Shown piece by piece: positions 1-11,429 of a DNA stretch of 64,000 nucleotides. Made by a program: the position numbers and the translations under genes. How positions within the stretch are numbered: the stretch's first letter is position 1; every line of letters begins with the position of its first letter. The notes under the pieces were generated by a model. The model did no database searches and was not told the DNA's origin. It saw only the letters and a list, made by a program, of their open reading frames with translations. Source of the stretch: Prostheceraeus crozeri (lineage: Eukaryota; Platyhelminthes; Polycladida; Euryleptidae); NCBI GenBank assembly GCA_907163375.1, contig CAJQUW010007051.1, forward strand, positions 434,001 to 498,000. The letters run 5' to 3'.

Positions 1-2307
1 CACGGTGACGAAGAAACTAGGAAGTTTTAAACCACACACTGTAAAAGCATTGATTGTTGTTGCACAGTCATGCCTTTGCAGAAAATGTTGGATAGCTTCG
101 ACTTTGGCAGTTTATCAGAGATTGATGAATCTTTATGCAAGTGCTCATGCTGGCTGCTGTCAGCGCCCGAAGCAGGAGGCAGCAAACGAAAAGGAGGTTC
201 GTAGAAAAGAAATGGAAGCAATTTTTTTTCTTGATGGTCGGAACACGAGCATGCATAGGATGTTTGAAAAATTACAAATAATGTTTTGATGTGAAGATTC
301 TGATTTCACAATCTTCAAAAGTGGAAGTAATATATTGTAACGAAAAAGTCAACTGTGTTTAAATCAAATTTTCACCTCATCTCAAACATGGGAAATTTTC
401 CTCCATTTGACGACAGCAGGCCTATGAATAACTACGATGAGCTGTCGACTCAAGAAGAAAATGAATTTTGGGGTTATTTGCTTGAACTCAAACTTCGGCA
501 TGTCTGTTAGTCACATGCTCAACATGAAACTTTACCTCAAATCATTTTTACTTGAATGTCTTCTGTTTCGTGAACAAGCCCGCCAACATAATCAGTCGGC
601 GCTACCATCTCAACGCGATTACTCGCCAAAATAACGTGTCCAATCCCGCTCACAAATATCACTCTTGAAATTCATGATTTCATGTGCTGCAAAGTGGTAA
701 GGAAATTCAGAGCGATGAATTTGAGATTGGATGCGTTTTTGTGCGATTGAAGTTCTAGAGATGGTAATGATGACTGATTAGTTGGGGCAGGCTACTGCTT
801 GTTGGATGAATGATAACAAGCACATGGGGTGTTGTATGTAACTTGGGGGTTTGGTGTAGTGTAGTGAGCACATTCTGCTATCATCACATTAACACATTGA
901 TCGTAGTTTTATGTGCTTGTATAATAATTCACTTGTAATGAGTTTGAAATGGTTATTATCCACTTTACTGTATGTATTCTTTACAGTAATTTACAAATAA
1001 TCACGAACTTTTTTGTAAGGAATTTATTGTTATCACAAAACAGATGAACAAGACAGAAAGGCAAACATCAACCTAGAGCGAACATTCAACATACACGTAT
1101 CGGGTATGCAACATAGACAGCCCCAGGTAAGTGACAGACTATGCGAGGCAAGCGACATAGACATGCACCAGACATTCAATATATATGCTTACCATGAACT
1201 ATGATTATGATGGGATGTTATCCAATTTAGAACATAATCATCAGCAATTTCGGGAGCTATTTCACACTGCACAACAGATTTGTGGATCTGTCTGAGCGAT
1301 TTGATTCTACTATTTTCGTACCGTTTACTCGGGTATAACAAGCATAAGATTTTAAAGTTTTTGGTAAAAATTCCTGATTTGTAAAAGCTTTAAACTTGTC
1401 TTCTGGCCTCCGTTTAAAACCAAATACCGACAGAGCATAAGATCCCAAGATTTATAAATTAAATTCTGCCGAAATCACTGAAAGTTATTTTATGTATATA
1501 TCAAGGGTGACTTGGTGAGAGTGGAGACATCTTGCTAATGGAGATTTTTTGTGATTCTTTTAGTAATTGGGTAAAATTCAAGTCACTTCCGTCATTTTTA
1601 AGCTGTGTTCTATACATACATGTTTTATTCTACTAAACGAGAAAGCCTTCTATCGACACTTTATTGAGAAGTTGCTATATAATTATATGAATTTTTTTCT
1701 AAAGTAATGACATTGATAACGCTTGACTTGCAATGAATTATTAGATAAGTTGAAGAATGAGAACGGAACCGATATCTGGCACCACTGCTCCCTTCTGATT
1801 TATTCAGTGTGTCCTTGAAAAGAAATAAGGGTGTTTGGCTGTCCCTGTCTGGCGCTTTTCCTCCGTATTTCGAGCACTTGGGAATGTAAAAGTGCGCGTC
1901 TTGGTTATTATAGTTTCTGTACTAGTTTTGCTAAAATCGGTAGGAATATAGGCCAACTTGCTTTTCAGCGCATTTCCGAGACAGAGATGAAGTGTGGGAG
2001 ATCTGGCTTTAAATCAAACTTAAGAAATACATGGACTCTGTATTCGTGCAAACACGAAACGCGAAGCAGTGAGAGTTGGATCACGCTGCGGAAGGTCAGG
2101 GGTACAGAAGATCCACAGTTAGGATCTGTCCGCCTCTGGTGGCGCCACCGTTGTCATTAGAGGCTGCCATCCCTAACCTGGTGAAAGTTGTGATTGCGCG
2201 AAAGCTGCTCAACCCATTCCTTGCTAGTATAACTTGTAATTTGGTTATGATAGGAATGATAAATAAAATAATCATGCACCATCTTAACTTATTTCATGTA
2301 TTTTCAG
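1..2307. other. Region upstream of aconitase, no recognisable gene
   Basis: AT-rich DNA with only short open frames. The longest are 94 aa at 5-289 (+) and 109 aa at 1831-2160 (+). Neither shows a recognisable domain, a convincing splice context or a similarity I can name. No TATA box or initiator could be assigned with confidence to the gene starting at 2308. A 5' untranslated exon may be hidden here, because the first coding exon is preceded directly by a splice acceptor. Confidence 0.5.
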
Positions 2308-2388
2308 ATGACTATATTTTCGTATGTTCTCAAGAATGGCGCTTTTCGAGTGCAACTGGCTCGGCAAATGTCGAGCATGAATACAAAG
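2308..2388 (+). CDS. ACO2: Aconitate hydratase, mitochondrial: coding exon 1 (presequence)
   Basis: This exon encodes the first 27 residues of mitochondrial aconitase, the TCA-cycle [4Fe-4S] enzyme that isomerises citrate to isocitrate in the matrix. The ATG at 2308 opens a peptide beginning MTIFSYVLKNGAF, with Arg, Lys, Ser, Gln and hydrophobic residues and no acidic residue, as expected of a mitochondrial targeting sequence. The exon ends in phase 0 before a GTAAGT donor. The upstream bases are TTTTCAG, a splice acceptor touching the ATG, so a further 5' exon or a trans-spliced leader is implied. The assignment rests on in-frame joining to exon 2, whose product aligns with the start of mature aconitase. 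The presequence itself is not conserved enough to prove it. Confidence 0.8.
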
Positions 2389-4708
2389 GTAAGTGACATC
2401 CCTGTTTTTACACAACTGTGTAATCATTATCATTGTATTCGAGTAGGTGCAATTTCGTTAAGTATATAAGACCCATTGAATGCCCATTAATATGAACAGG
2501 TGATATTCAACGATAACCGTGGGCGGTGAAGATATTTAATTCGTTTCTTTCGGGAGAAGCGTGAAGCCTTACATTTCTATGCTAGAAAGTTGTAGGTCTA
2601 CTTTAATCAAATGAATTTCCCATAACCTGAATCAGGACATCGTTTCATTTAGCATTAACTTTTCGGCTCGAACTCTTAGCTTTATATCAGCAGCCAACTT
2701 TTTGCTCCATGTGACAACAATGATTTGACGAGCTTGGATCATTTGCATTGTTTTTCAAAATGGATTATCTCCTGTAAATGATTAGCCGAAATGTAATTAA
2801 TTTCACAATTTAGCGAGGCATTTAATTATTTAAGACCTGTATAGATGGAGCATACATATAAAACGCAAATACAAGCTTTATTGAAGCGATATTACTTAAT
2901 ACCTTTAGACTCTGAGATGTTGAAAAATAACCACCACTCTCTAATAGACCGCCACCCAAGCGAGATGGCATATCTACTACAGATTTTTATGCCCTAACGG
3001 CGTTGTGGTGAAAGTTTCGGCTGTTAAAAGCAGATTTTTTCTTGCTTCATCATCAATTTAGGATCCCCCAAACTAAAAATTAATAATTATCCCAAACTCA
3101 TTTTTTAAAGATGAAGATATAGCCTACATTGGTTTTGTATTGCTACGAAAACATGGTCAAAACTAAGATGCTGGGAATGTTTCACATTATTCCAAATTCT
3201 ACTGGTACAAATTTGATTATCAAGTTAATTTTTTAATTTAGTTATTTTCTCAAGCCTAACTTAGCTTGTTTCCTCCACCATCAAGGGTGCTTCAATCCAA
3301 CAGGTACGTGAAGCTATGCGATTTCTATGATTTCAAGCATTTTATGAACCCAATAATTGTTTTCGGTCAACGCGCTGTGATTTTTCAATCGATTAATCAA
3401 AACAATTAAAAATTTTACTGCTAGCGATTTTGTAAATTAGCTACTGTGAAATGAGTCACACTGAATTCCTGAGTTCAGAAATTTCTTTTCAAATAGCTCT
3501 TGTGTATTATTTGCAATTAAGAGATAGCTTTTTTACATTTTTGGTGATGAGATGTTTGCGAAATCGATTGCTACCTAAACGGACCAGTTACATGTTATAA
3601 TCACTTGTTAACATGCTAGTGAATTGCATATCTAATCACTGCGATATCTTTGTAATAAACGTAAAGTTAACTTCTTTGTTGTTCAATCGTGTCCAATCCA
3701 CAAATTTTACAATAATCCTAATGTTTCTACACTTTGGAAAGAAATGAAAGTGATATAAATCACCTGCGGCAATCACCATTTGTAAATCCTATGGAGGAAT
3801 GTCTGGATGCGTTCATTTGATTTCAGAATAATTAAATTTTGAGATGCATCCTCAAGAATGGGAACAGACCTGAATAGCTGCCATTTCATCCAATATCAGG
3901 AATAATCAGCAGACATAGTTCACATCTATCAACATCGATACAACTCCCTATTTGACGGTGCAGCCATGTCTGGGTTAATTTGATATTTGCAATTAGAATT
4001 GTAATTGAAATTTAACTAACCTGCTAATTGCAAATCTCGAAGTGATAAGTGTAATGCGGATATCAACAGGTTTCCCCTGGCGGTTAGCGGTGAATGAAAG
4101 CTCATCCTCGAGGTGACCAGAAGAATTCAGATATCTGCAGGATTCTCACGGTTTCCCTTGGTGGGAGTGCAGACTGCGGAAATTTATATGATCCTTCTCG
4201 AAAGTTGAAATCTGTGCCCATCTCAGTCAATTACGAAGACGTTGTGAACAATCATTGTTCATTATAGATATCAACAAACACAATGATATCAGAAATGATG
4301 AAATTTTTATTTCTCATTAGAAGACATTGGTGATTTGAAGGATAGGTCAGTTGGTTAAGGACCGCCCTTCAATACGGATGTGTAGAAGGTCCATGGTTTG
4401 AATCTGTCGTCGTGGGAGGTGTCACTGAGCAGTAGAGGTCACTTCCTTGATGAGACTGGTGAGTGATCGTAATGAAATGTTGCGGAGTCAGACTTGAGAA
4501 ACTTAGTATGTTAGTGCTTCTCCAGCACAAGTCACTTAGTATGGCTCGATGAAGAGGATGAGTAATAAGATATCTTTACTTAAGTTTTAGCTTATGGATG
4601 CAACGCAAATGTTGTTTTAAAGTAGAAAAGGCAGGTGTCGGCAATTTTGTTATCATAAATCAACGTTTGCTTCATAATGCCTCATTATAAGTTTTTTTGC
4701 CTATTTAG
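2389..4708. other. Aconitase intron 1
   Basis: GT-AG intron of 2320 bp (GTAAGT donor, TATTTAG acceptor). Apart from a SINE-like repeat near 4335-4590 it contains no coding similarity I can identify. It has the AT-rich base composition of the other introns. Confidence 0.75.
4335..4590 (+). repeat. tRNA-derived SINE-like element
   Basis: A tRNA-like head carries an A-box-like stretch (TAGGTCAGTTGG, 4343-4354). About 40 bp downstream is a B-box-like stretch (GGTTTGAATCT, 4395-4405). These are the two internal RNA polymerase III promoter elements in the right order and near tRNA spacing. About 180 bp of non-tRNA sequence follow, ending in a GATGAGTAATAAG-type tail. A tRNA gene proper would need a closing acceptor stem near 4336 and 4408, and I do not see a good one, so a SINE is favoured. 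Both boundaries are estimates. Confidence 0.55.
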
Positions 4709-4788
4709 GTCTCAATGAGCCGCTTCGATAAGGACAATGTCATAAATTATGACTTGATGGAACACAATTTGATGACAGTGAAAAAAAG
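4709..4788 (+). CDS. ACO2: Aconitate hydratase, mitochondrial: coding exon 2
   Basis: The 80-nt exon encodes the N-terminus of mature aconitase (VSMSRFDKDNVINYDLM and on). It corresponds to the segment in animal ACO2 proteins that precedes the conserved [10 protein letters not shown] block. It is flanked by a TATTTAG acceptor and a GTAAGT donor. It enters in phase 0 and ends two bases into an Arg codon (AG) that is completed by the first base of exon 3. That split codon restores the frame exactly, which is strong support for the model. Confidence 0.92.
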
Positions 4789-5788
4789 GTAAGTTGATTT
4801 GTATTTCAACTAAGTAAATGACATGTGCTTTTCGAAAATAACTTGAAGCGGCACAAACCGAATTGTATAATCAACACAGCATGAATTCATTTTGGAATCT
4901 CTATGAATAATCACACGAAACTTGCTGTGCCTCTGACAAAGCTTACGACTACCATAAACTATGAAGTAACAATAAAGAAATTCATGCGTGCGATTTCTTA
5001 GTAATAAATTAAAATTTTCGAATTGGTGCACATGTTTTTCTAGTTTAAAATAGACCAACTGCGATTCCACTAAGTGGCAATCTAACTAGTTTTTCTGCAG
5101 AGGGAATGCAGAATCTACGGCCTCCCAAAAAATCTAGAAAACTGTAGAATACTAATTTTTTTGAAATTGACATTCTAGCCAAAATAAACCGTTAAGTCTA
5201 TTTTTTAATATCTGATCAGACTTTGATCACTTTTTTGATTTTTTACATACACTTTTTTTGATAATATAGACCATCTCATAATAATTTCTTAAAAAAACAG
5301 GGACCTGCAAATCTTCAAGACAAATTAGCCTGGGCTAATCTTAGGCGATACACGGTTAATAAATAAATAACAAATCGTGGTATACAGAAAGTAAAACCAC
5401 TGTGTAAAATGAGTGAAACATAATAAGTGTAGATGCTGATAAGTTCGATTCAATTCAAAATTGTGATTCGAGAAGAATTCGAATCGGTCCGCTTCGGCTG
5501 ACAATAGGTTACTCCAATTGTTTTCTTTTGTTTTATTGTCTCTTCTAATTCGACACGACTTCGACGTGAAGTTTAGCTAGATAGATGTAAGCGACATTAT
5601 CTAGTTGCATACATCCATAGCTATTCTATTTTTCAGTACATATTACATAAATATTGAACAAAACATGTTTCCTATGGGAGCATGCTAAAAGAATACTATA
5701 CTAAGATCCTGATCAACAAATGACAAAACTAAGACGAAACTAATTAAGAAAAGTGAAAAGAAGATGGCCGATCTAGGAAAAGTCAGGT
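4789..5788. other. Aconitase intron 2, 5' part
   Basis: No gene seen. The right part (about 5640-5788) is probably the 3' untranslated region of the antisense LINE whose ORF ends at 5789. No poly-A or tandem tail was clear enough to place the element's end. Confidence 0.5.
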
Positions 5789-8700
5789 CTACTCAATGTT
5801 AGTGGAGCGGGCAAGTATTGCTCTTGCGACAGATTTTGCAAGACTAATGCCCAGACAGTCAAGAATCTCACGGTGGACAACCGAAACTTTTTCATTGCTT
5901 TGAACTGCCATAGTGCATCCAAGCTGTTTAAGAAATGCAGTGGCCTCTCCACCCCAGACACCGTATGCTGTGACTGCAACAGGGACACATCTCCATCCCA
6001 ATCTAGTACATCTCTCATCATTGCCTCTATGTTTCCGGCTTTCTGCAGCTGCGAGACATACATCACTTGCTGTACTCGCTCCATGAATATAGTTCGGAAT
6101 GAGCGGATGTACCACAGTAATGTCGATCGCAGCAGCCTGACCTAATGTCCAGTTTGGTATTAAAATGTCTGCAGGCCTTTGCAAATCATCACTTGATCCC
6201 TGTTCCTGCTTAGGATTCAATCTTGCCCTCTGACAAAAACGATAGATCTTATTGCGAAGAATGTTGTGTCGTCGATTCACATCTGGACCTCGCATACATG
6301 TGGTGCCATGAATGCCGAAGTCATCCATCTGCTTGTCCGGGCACATGAGACATGTTGACTTACAATTCAGCGGTAGTCCCAAGCGAAGCTTCGTCAACAC
6401 ATGAACCTCATTTGGCTCAAGACGTTGATCCAGACCTGGATTTGGGATAGCTGAAAGCCAGGATGATGAATGAGTATTTGATACTGCTGACAGTCGAGCT
6501 TTCTCAGCTGTACTTGACATCATTTGTTGCAGTCTTTCTTCTTGGGCTTCCTCAATTCTTTGTGAAAGACTTCTTTGTGATCGGCACTCTGGGATATTGA
6601 CATCATCCAAACGGTCAGATGCTTTGACTCTGGTATTGTAATCATTAATGACTTCTTGAATATCCAGATGAGGCGAGTTGGTAGAAGATATCGATGAAAT
6701 ATAGGCTGCAGATGCGTGTTTCCTGACTGATCGTAAGCCAAACCCTCCACGTTTCATGCTTAATTCCACTTGTAAGCGGGAAGCTTCTGTTAAACCAATG
6801 CAGAGGGATTCTTCGAAGCAACGAATGACGTCCGTGTCAAATTCAGAAAGTTGTTCAGATATTTGATTTGATTGGCAACTTCGTGCAATATGATTTAATT
6901 TGCAAAAGCCACCACATATTCTTAAAAGATTCAAGGAAATTTGAGGATCCTTGAGATGCACGATAGCACGTAGAAGTTTGGCAGCCTCTAAGCGTTTCTT
7001 CTTGACATAGTCAATACAGAAGGAAACCTCACCTATAGGTGAACCCAGAATCTCCATGTTTGGTTTACCCAGCTTTCTCACATTCGATGGAAAACTTGAA
7101 AGATCTATTTTGCTGTACAGTTCACATTTGTGTAAGTTGAGATGCAGACCAGACCATGTCTCAGATTCCTGAATCATGCATAGGCATTTCTTGATGGATT
7201 GTATCCCACCACATAAAATACCGTCATCCAAGTACCAGAGATTGTGAGTTAGTCCAGGAATATGTTTCAATGAATCAACAAGGCGGTTCAAACCAAGTGC
7301 AAACAAAAGTGGCCCGAGTGGATCACCTTGCTGAACCCCATTGGCCGACGAAAGCATTCCGGTTGGGTGCCAGAGCAATGGATTTTGGCTGTAGCACCAT
7401 GAGACCCAGGGCAACAATTCTGGAATTTCCTTGCTGCACTCATCCAAAACACATTGACGGGAAACCGAGTTGAAAGCGTTTGCCATGTCAATTTTCAAAA
7501 TCACGAAGTCTTCGTCTTCCCAATGAGAATGAATTATGTGACGCATTCTGTGTACAACCTTTTCTATCCCACCAGGACATGAAACACCAAACTGTGTGTT
7601 AGCGAAAAGACGTCCAACCGTTGATGAAAACACTTTGCACAAACATTTGCCAATCAAGCGTCGGAGGACCTCACCAACCGCAATAGGTCGAATATCTAAG
7701 GGACCACTCTCTTTTGATTTTAGCAATGCAGTTAGTGAAGCACCCGCGAAAAATGGTGCAGCCTCTTTGCACGCTCTTCCAGAGATCATGAGATTGATCA
7801 GCGAACGCAATGTGGCGACAAGACTCACAGGCAAAGCACTGTTGCATGCAGTGGTTATATGGTCAACCCGGAGACCTGATGGTCCACATGCAGTTCCTCT
7901 GGGAAAAGAAGACAAAACTGCTCGAATGTCAAAATCTTGCGGTAGACGAGGGATTGAATCCGAAGAAAAATCTGGCGGTGTTGGTGGTTCATGCTGTGGG
8001 TGTTTTTCAACCAAAAGACGACGTGTTTCAGAGGTGTTGGGTGCAATACCCTTACTCGTTAATACTCTGCAAGCTTTACCGAACAAGCCATCCTCAGCAA
8101 ACGCGATTGCAGCCTTGCGAACATTTTCCCGGAGCTCCAAGTCATTATCATGATCTTTTGATTTGGTGGAGTAGGTCACTTTTATCTTCTTTGCGTTGTT
8201 ACAAGCTTCATTCCATAATGTTACATACTCTCCTGCCAACCACCGATCACATAATGTGGCAATGTTTACTCCATTTTGATGTTTCCTTCCTGAACGTTTC
8301 GACGACGGAAGCACACATTTTGGCAACATTGCCAACAGAGTAAAGTGTTCTATATCATTGTGAAGTATTACTTTATTCAGTGTTTCTTGTAGTGCACGGC
8401 TCCAAGCTTGCTTGGCATTTGCAGGCACGTGCTTCAAGGTTGGTCGGAACAAACACAGCACCTCGCGAATTGATGGCAGATCATTCGATAAATGGGAACT
8501 TTCTTGTTCTTCAGTGGTAGTATCTTGTCTAGAGAAAGAGCATCGAGATAGGTGTAATGAACGGCGTGACTCAGCAACAATTCTTCTACATGGACAAATA
8601 AATTTTCTGTTTTGTCTTAGCCAAGCGATAGGAATCGGTCCATCAAATATGCCACATAAATGCTGCTCCAAATGTCTTATGATCATTGAAGGTGCTAAAA

Positions 8701-8983
8701 TCTCTTGACAAGCACTAACTGGACAACTAATTCCAGAGCGGTACGTCACTTCCGTCTGATGACTACTTCGAATGTTGGATGTTTCTTGTGAGCTTAAATG
8801 GGCTGCTGGTAGACCACCAGATCCAGGGCAGCCATTATTCCGAGGGCCATGTCTTCGTAGAGTGCCATTCTGGTGCATAGCAATTTGACCATTGCATGAT
8901 GGACAGTTCCCTCTAGTCGCTGATTGCATGGGAGATATCATTGGAGATGTCATCATGTTACTTATCCACAGAGTTCTATGCAA
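5789..8983 (-). CDS. LINE polyprotein with zinc fingers, reverse transcriptase and restriction-like endonuclease
   Basis: An uninterrupted 1064-aa ORF, antisense to aconitase. The N-terminus holds cysteine/histidine fingers: a CPSC-type finger at about residue 28, a C2H2 finger (CX4C, then HX3H) at about 85-106, and a CPC-H-C finger at about 130-147. The reverse transcriptase is in the middle, with GPSGLR, motif A (KIDMANAFNSVS), motif B (NGVQQGDPLGPLLF), the catalytic YLDD and an LGSP motif. Downstream are a CX2CX10HX3C knuckle and a PAD-X13-D-I-T pattern followed by SRKHR. Together these match the restriction-like endonuclease of early-branching (R2/NeSL/Utopia-type) non-LTR elements. Such proteins nick a target and prime reverse transcription from the nick. 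All RT motifs look catalytically competent. The clade within this group, the target site and both element ends were not determined. The start was taken at the first ATG of the open frame. Confidence 0.9.
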   Translation of the reverse strand: MHRTLWISNMMTSPMISPMQSATRGNCPSCNGQIAMHQNGTLRRHGPRNNGCPGSGGLPAAHLSSQETSNIRSSHQTEVTYRSGISCPVSACQEILAPSMIIRHLEQHLCGIFDGPIPIAWLRQNRKFICPCRRIVAESRRSLHLSRCSFSRQDTTTEEQESSHLSNDLPSIREVLCLFRPTLKHVPANAKQAWSRALQETLNKVILHNDIEHFTLLAMLPKCVLPSSKRSGRKHQNGVNIATLCDRWLAGEYVTLWNEACNNAKKIKVTYSTKSKDHDNDLELRENVRKAAIAFAEDGLFGKACRVLTSKGIAPNTSETRRLLVEKHPQHEPPTPPDFSSDSIPRLPQDFDIRAVLSSFPRGTACGPSGLRVDHITTACNSALPVSLVATLRSLINLMISGRACKEAAPFFAGASLTALLKSKESGPLDIRPIAVGEVLRRLIGKCLCKVFSSTVGRLFANTQFGVSCPGGIEKVVHRMRHIIHSHWEDEDFVILKIDMANAFNSVSRQCVLDECSKEIPELLPWVSWCYSQNPLLWHPTGMLSSANGVQQGDPLGPLLFALGLNRLVDSLKHIPGLTHNLWYLDDGILCGGIQSIKKCLCMIQESETWSGLHLNLHKCELYSKIDLSSFPSNVRKLGKPNMEILGSPIGEVSFCIDYVKKKRLEAAKLLRAIVHLKDPQISLNLLRICGGFCKLNHIARSCQSNQISEQLSEFDTDVIRCFEESLCIGLTEASRLQVELSMKRGGFGLRSVRKHASAAYISSISSTNSPHLDIQEVINDYNTRVKASDRLDDVNIPECRSQRSLSQRIEEAQEERLQQMMSSTAEKARLSAVSNTHSSSWLSAIPNPGLDQRLEPNEVHVLTKLRLGLPLNCKSTCLMCPDKQMDDFGIHGTTCMRGPDVNRRHNILRNKIYRFCQRARLNPKQEQGSSDDLQRPADILIPNWTLGQAAAIDITVVHPLIPNYIHGASTASDVCLAAAESRKHRGNDERCTRLGWRCVPVAVTAYGVWGGEATAFLKQLGCTMAVQSNEKVSVVHREILDCLGISLAKSVARAILARSTNIE

Positions 8984-9599
8984 TTTGCATTGCGATTATT
9001 CTATGAGCAGAGATATGAAAATTCTAGCAAGCCAGCTGTTAAAAGTGTTCATAAAAATGAGAAAATTGGCGTGACAATAGAGATCCAACTGAAATCCAGT
9101 ATTGACAATGGAGAAAAAGGAAAAAAGAGGCAAAATCCGTGTCTTTCCCAGCGACCACCTATCAGACACACGTACCAAACTGATATAGGAAACAAATTGC
9201 AAAATTATGGGCACCAAACAAAATCTTGAATCACCAAATTCTGATAAATATTGTCAATTCTATAACTGAACAAAGTTGACTCATAGAGAGCTGGCAGGAG
9301 CAAAATGAAAATACGACCGCTCTTTAAAACGGATATCATTTCGGATATCATCCATAGCTTTGAATGGTCTCGAGGACGGTTACTATTACATACTCTTGAG
9401 AAGAGGTGCGGCTTATATTCAAATGCGGCCATTATTAGTACTAGAAATACGGTGCGTTAATCAGTGCATTTTATGACAAATTGACAAGTCTTTGTAAGTC
9501 ATTAACAAATATTCAGTGCAGATTATGGGAATCCATGTTAAACCAGGGATGATTCTAAAAACTTTTCTTTCATGAAATATTTAATCTGAAAACGAAATG
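8984..9599. other. Spacer between LINE and Tigger element
   Basis: No gene seen. The first part may be the 5' untranslated region of the antisense LINE. The rest is AT-rich intron sequence. Confidence 0.45.
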
Positions 9600-9841
9600 C
9601 AGTCAAATCCGCATAATTCGGATCTCATGGGACTGAGAAAAAAATCCGAGTTATCCGGAAATCCGAGTTATATGAAAACAGCAAAATATTCTCAGTGTAT
9701 GATTTTATTTGTATGGTATTTAGGCCTACATATCACAAATAACACATATCATACAATTACATGTATGTTGTAATTACTAATTGTACGTATACATATCATT
9801 TATCGTCATTAAACTGATGTTTATAAAAAGTATAAAAACAC

Positions 9842-11347
9842 TCACATCTTTTTGGGGAAAAAGTCCGTGATACTTGTCTGTTTTTTTGAGTATGTGGAGA
9901 CAACACGCAACTCCAATCTTTGAAAATAGTCATAATCACTTTCTGATTCCTCAGATGAGAGTAAAGACCATGTTTCCATTGTTTTTAGGGCCCCTAATGA
10001 TTGGACTATCGATGACATTACCAGTGCTGCGTCGCCTTTAATGTCATCATCACTTTCTGCTCGTTGGGTATGCTGAGCAACAATAGCAGCATCAGTAAGG
10101 GTAGCTCGCGTCTCAACCTCATCACCAACGGTAGAAAATTGATGAAGGTTGATGGGTGTGTCGAATGTTAAAAATCTCTGAAGTCTTTCGAAAATATTTG
10201 GATATTCCTCATCGGCTGGGGCATCATTTGCGTTACCCTCCATGAAACCACAAGTTATAAAGCAGTTTTTGATTACCGATGACGGCAGATCTTCCCATGA
10301 CTTTCGAAGCATATGACAAGCTTCGAGGAAAGACATTGTGAAGTCGATAGATGCATCGAATGCTGCCAGACGCTTGATTAAGAGACTCTTTCTGTAGCGG
10401 CGCTTCAGGCTGTAAATGATGCCAGCGTCCATAGGTTGCGATTTTGAAGTTGTATGCGGAGGTAGATAGATAAGCTCGATGTTGGTAAGTTGCGAATCAA
10501 TAGAATGTGCACTGCAACTGTCTAACACCATGGCAATTTTTCGATTTTGCTGCTTTATTTTGAGGTCTAAACGACGAAGCCAAGACTGAAAAATGGACCG
10601 TGTCATCCAAGCCTTTGAATTTGCTTCATAGCGAAGTGGAAGATGGACAACTCCTTTGAAGCATCTCGGCTTTGTAGCACGACCAATGACGAGAATCGGA
10701 AGCTTTTCGCCGGTCATACTCGCTGCAACTAAAATAGTTATCCGATCTTTAGATTTCTTCCCTTCGTGTGAATCTTCCTTTCTGAAGACTAACGACCGAT
10801 CCGGCATCAGTTTCCAAAAAAGGGCGGTCTCATCCGCATTAAATATGTCGTCTGCATAGTATCGGTCGAGTAAGGCAGGAAGCTGCGTATTTTTCCAGTC
10901 ATGCAACGATTCTTCTGTGACATCAGCGCTTTCTCCGGCTTGTTTTTTCTGACAAATGTCATGCCTCACTTTCCAACGACTAATCCAAGACGCAGATATT
11001 TCGACGTCAATATCCAAAGCTTTAGCAAATTCGGTTGCTTTTGCGCGCAGGACTTCACCATCTATGCATAAATTTTTGCTCCTTCGCTCAGTAAACCACG
11101 CCAATAAACATTGATCAACTTCTTCGTATTGATTCTGTCGTTGACGTTTTCGAGAAAGATTTTGAGAAGACTGGTTAAAAATAATTCTCAATTGTTCACG
11201 ATTTTTCAACAAATCACTAAGCGTCGAAATTGGAATGTCAAATTTATTAGAAATTTCAACACGCTTATATGAAGGATTTGCTTCCACAAAGTCAATAATC
11301 TCAATTTTCTTCTTCAAATCTAATGTTTTTAATTTCCGTTTAGACAT
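9842..11347 (-). CDS. Tigger/pogo-family transposase (CENP-B-like)
   Basis: An intact 501-aa protein. Residues about 1-55 form a CENP-B/Psq-type helix-turn-helix (LKKKIEIIDFVEANPSYKRV). Residues about 75-135 form the second CENPB-type DNA-binding helix-turn-helix (DGEVLRAKATEFAKAL). The DDE_1 catalytic core follows: first Asp in FNADETALF, second in VLDSCSAHS, third in QPMDAGII. All three acidic residues are present. The Asn that usually follows the second Asp (LLDNCPAH in relatives) is Ser here. The C-terminus ends KKQTSITDFF, a common Tigger ending. The gene is monocistronic within its TIRs, and a TATA-like box lies about 75 bp upstream of the ATG. The family cuts and pastes DNA at TA dinucleotides. 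Confidence 0.95.
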   Translation of the reverse strand: MSKRKLKTLDLKKKIEIIDFVEANPSYKRVEISNKFDIPISTLSDLLKNREQLRIIFNQSSQNLSRKRQRQNQYEEVDQCLLAWFTERRSKNLCIDGEVLRAKATEFAKALDIDVEISASWISRWKVRHDICQKKQAGESADVTEESLHDWKNTQLPALLDRYYADDIFNADETALFWKLMPDRSLVFRKEDSHEGKKSKDRITILVAASMTGEKLPILVIGRATKPRCFKGVVHLPLRYEANSKAWMTRSIFQSWLRRLDLKIKQQNRKIAMVLDSCSAHSIDSQLTNIELIYLPPHTTSKSQPMDAGIIYSLKRRYRKSLLIKRLAAFDASIDFTMSFLEACHMLRKSWEDLPSSVIKNCFITCGFMEGNANDAPADEEYPNIFERLQRFLTFDTPINLHQFSTVGDEVETRATLTDAAIVAQHTQRAESDDDIKGDAALVMSSIVQSLGALKTMETWSLLSSEESESDYDYFQRLELRVVSTYSKKQTSITDFFPKKM

Positions 11348-11421
11348 GACGATCGAATAACAATGAATGTGACACTAATATAACTGAACACAACTTTCTG
11401 ATCTGGGAAAACCAGATTCTA

Positions 11422-11429
11422 TTTATATA
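11422..11429 (-). promoter_or_regulatory. Putative TATA box of the Tigger transposase
   Basis: On the minus strand this reads TATAAATA-like sequence 75-82 bp upstream of the transposase ATG at 11347. The same block (TATAAATAGAATCTGGTTTT) recurs about 58 bp further upstream (about 11460-11485). The promoter block is therefore duplicated in tandem. The unit includes an ATCTGG-N5-CCAGAT inverted repeat at 11401-11417. Function is inferred from position and sequence only. Confidence 0.5.

Noticed and set aside
5-289. 94-aa coding exon at the left edge
   Set aside because: No domain, no splice context that could be trusted and no similarity recognised.
4343-4410. tRNA gene
   Set aside because: A- and B-box-like sequences are present, but no acceptor stem closes around them and extra sequence follows. 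A SINE fits better.
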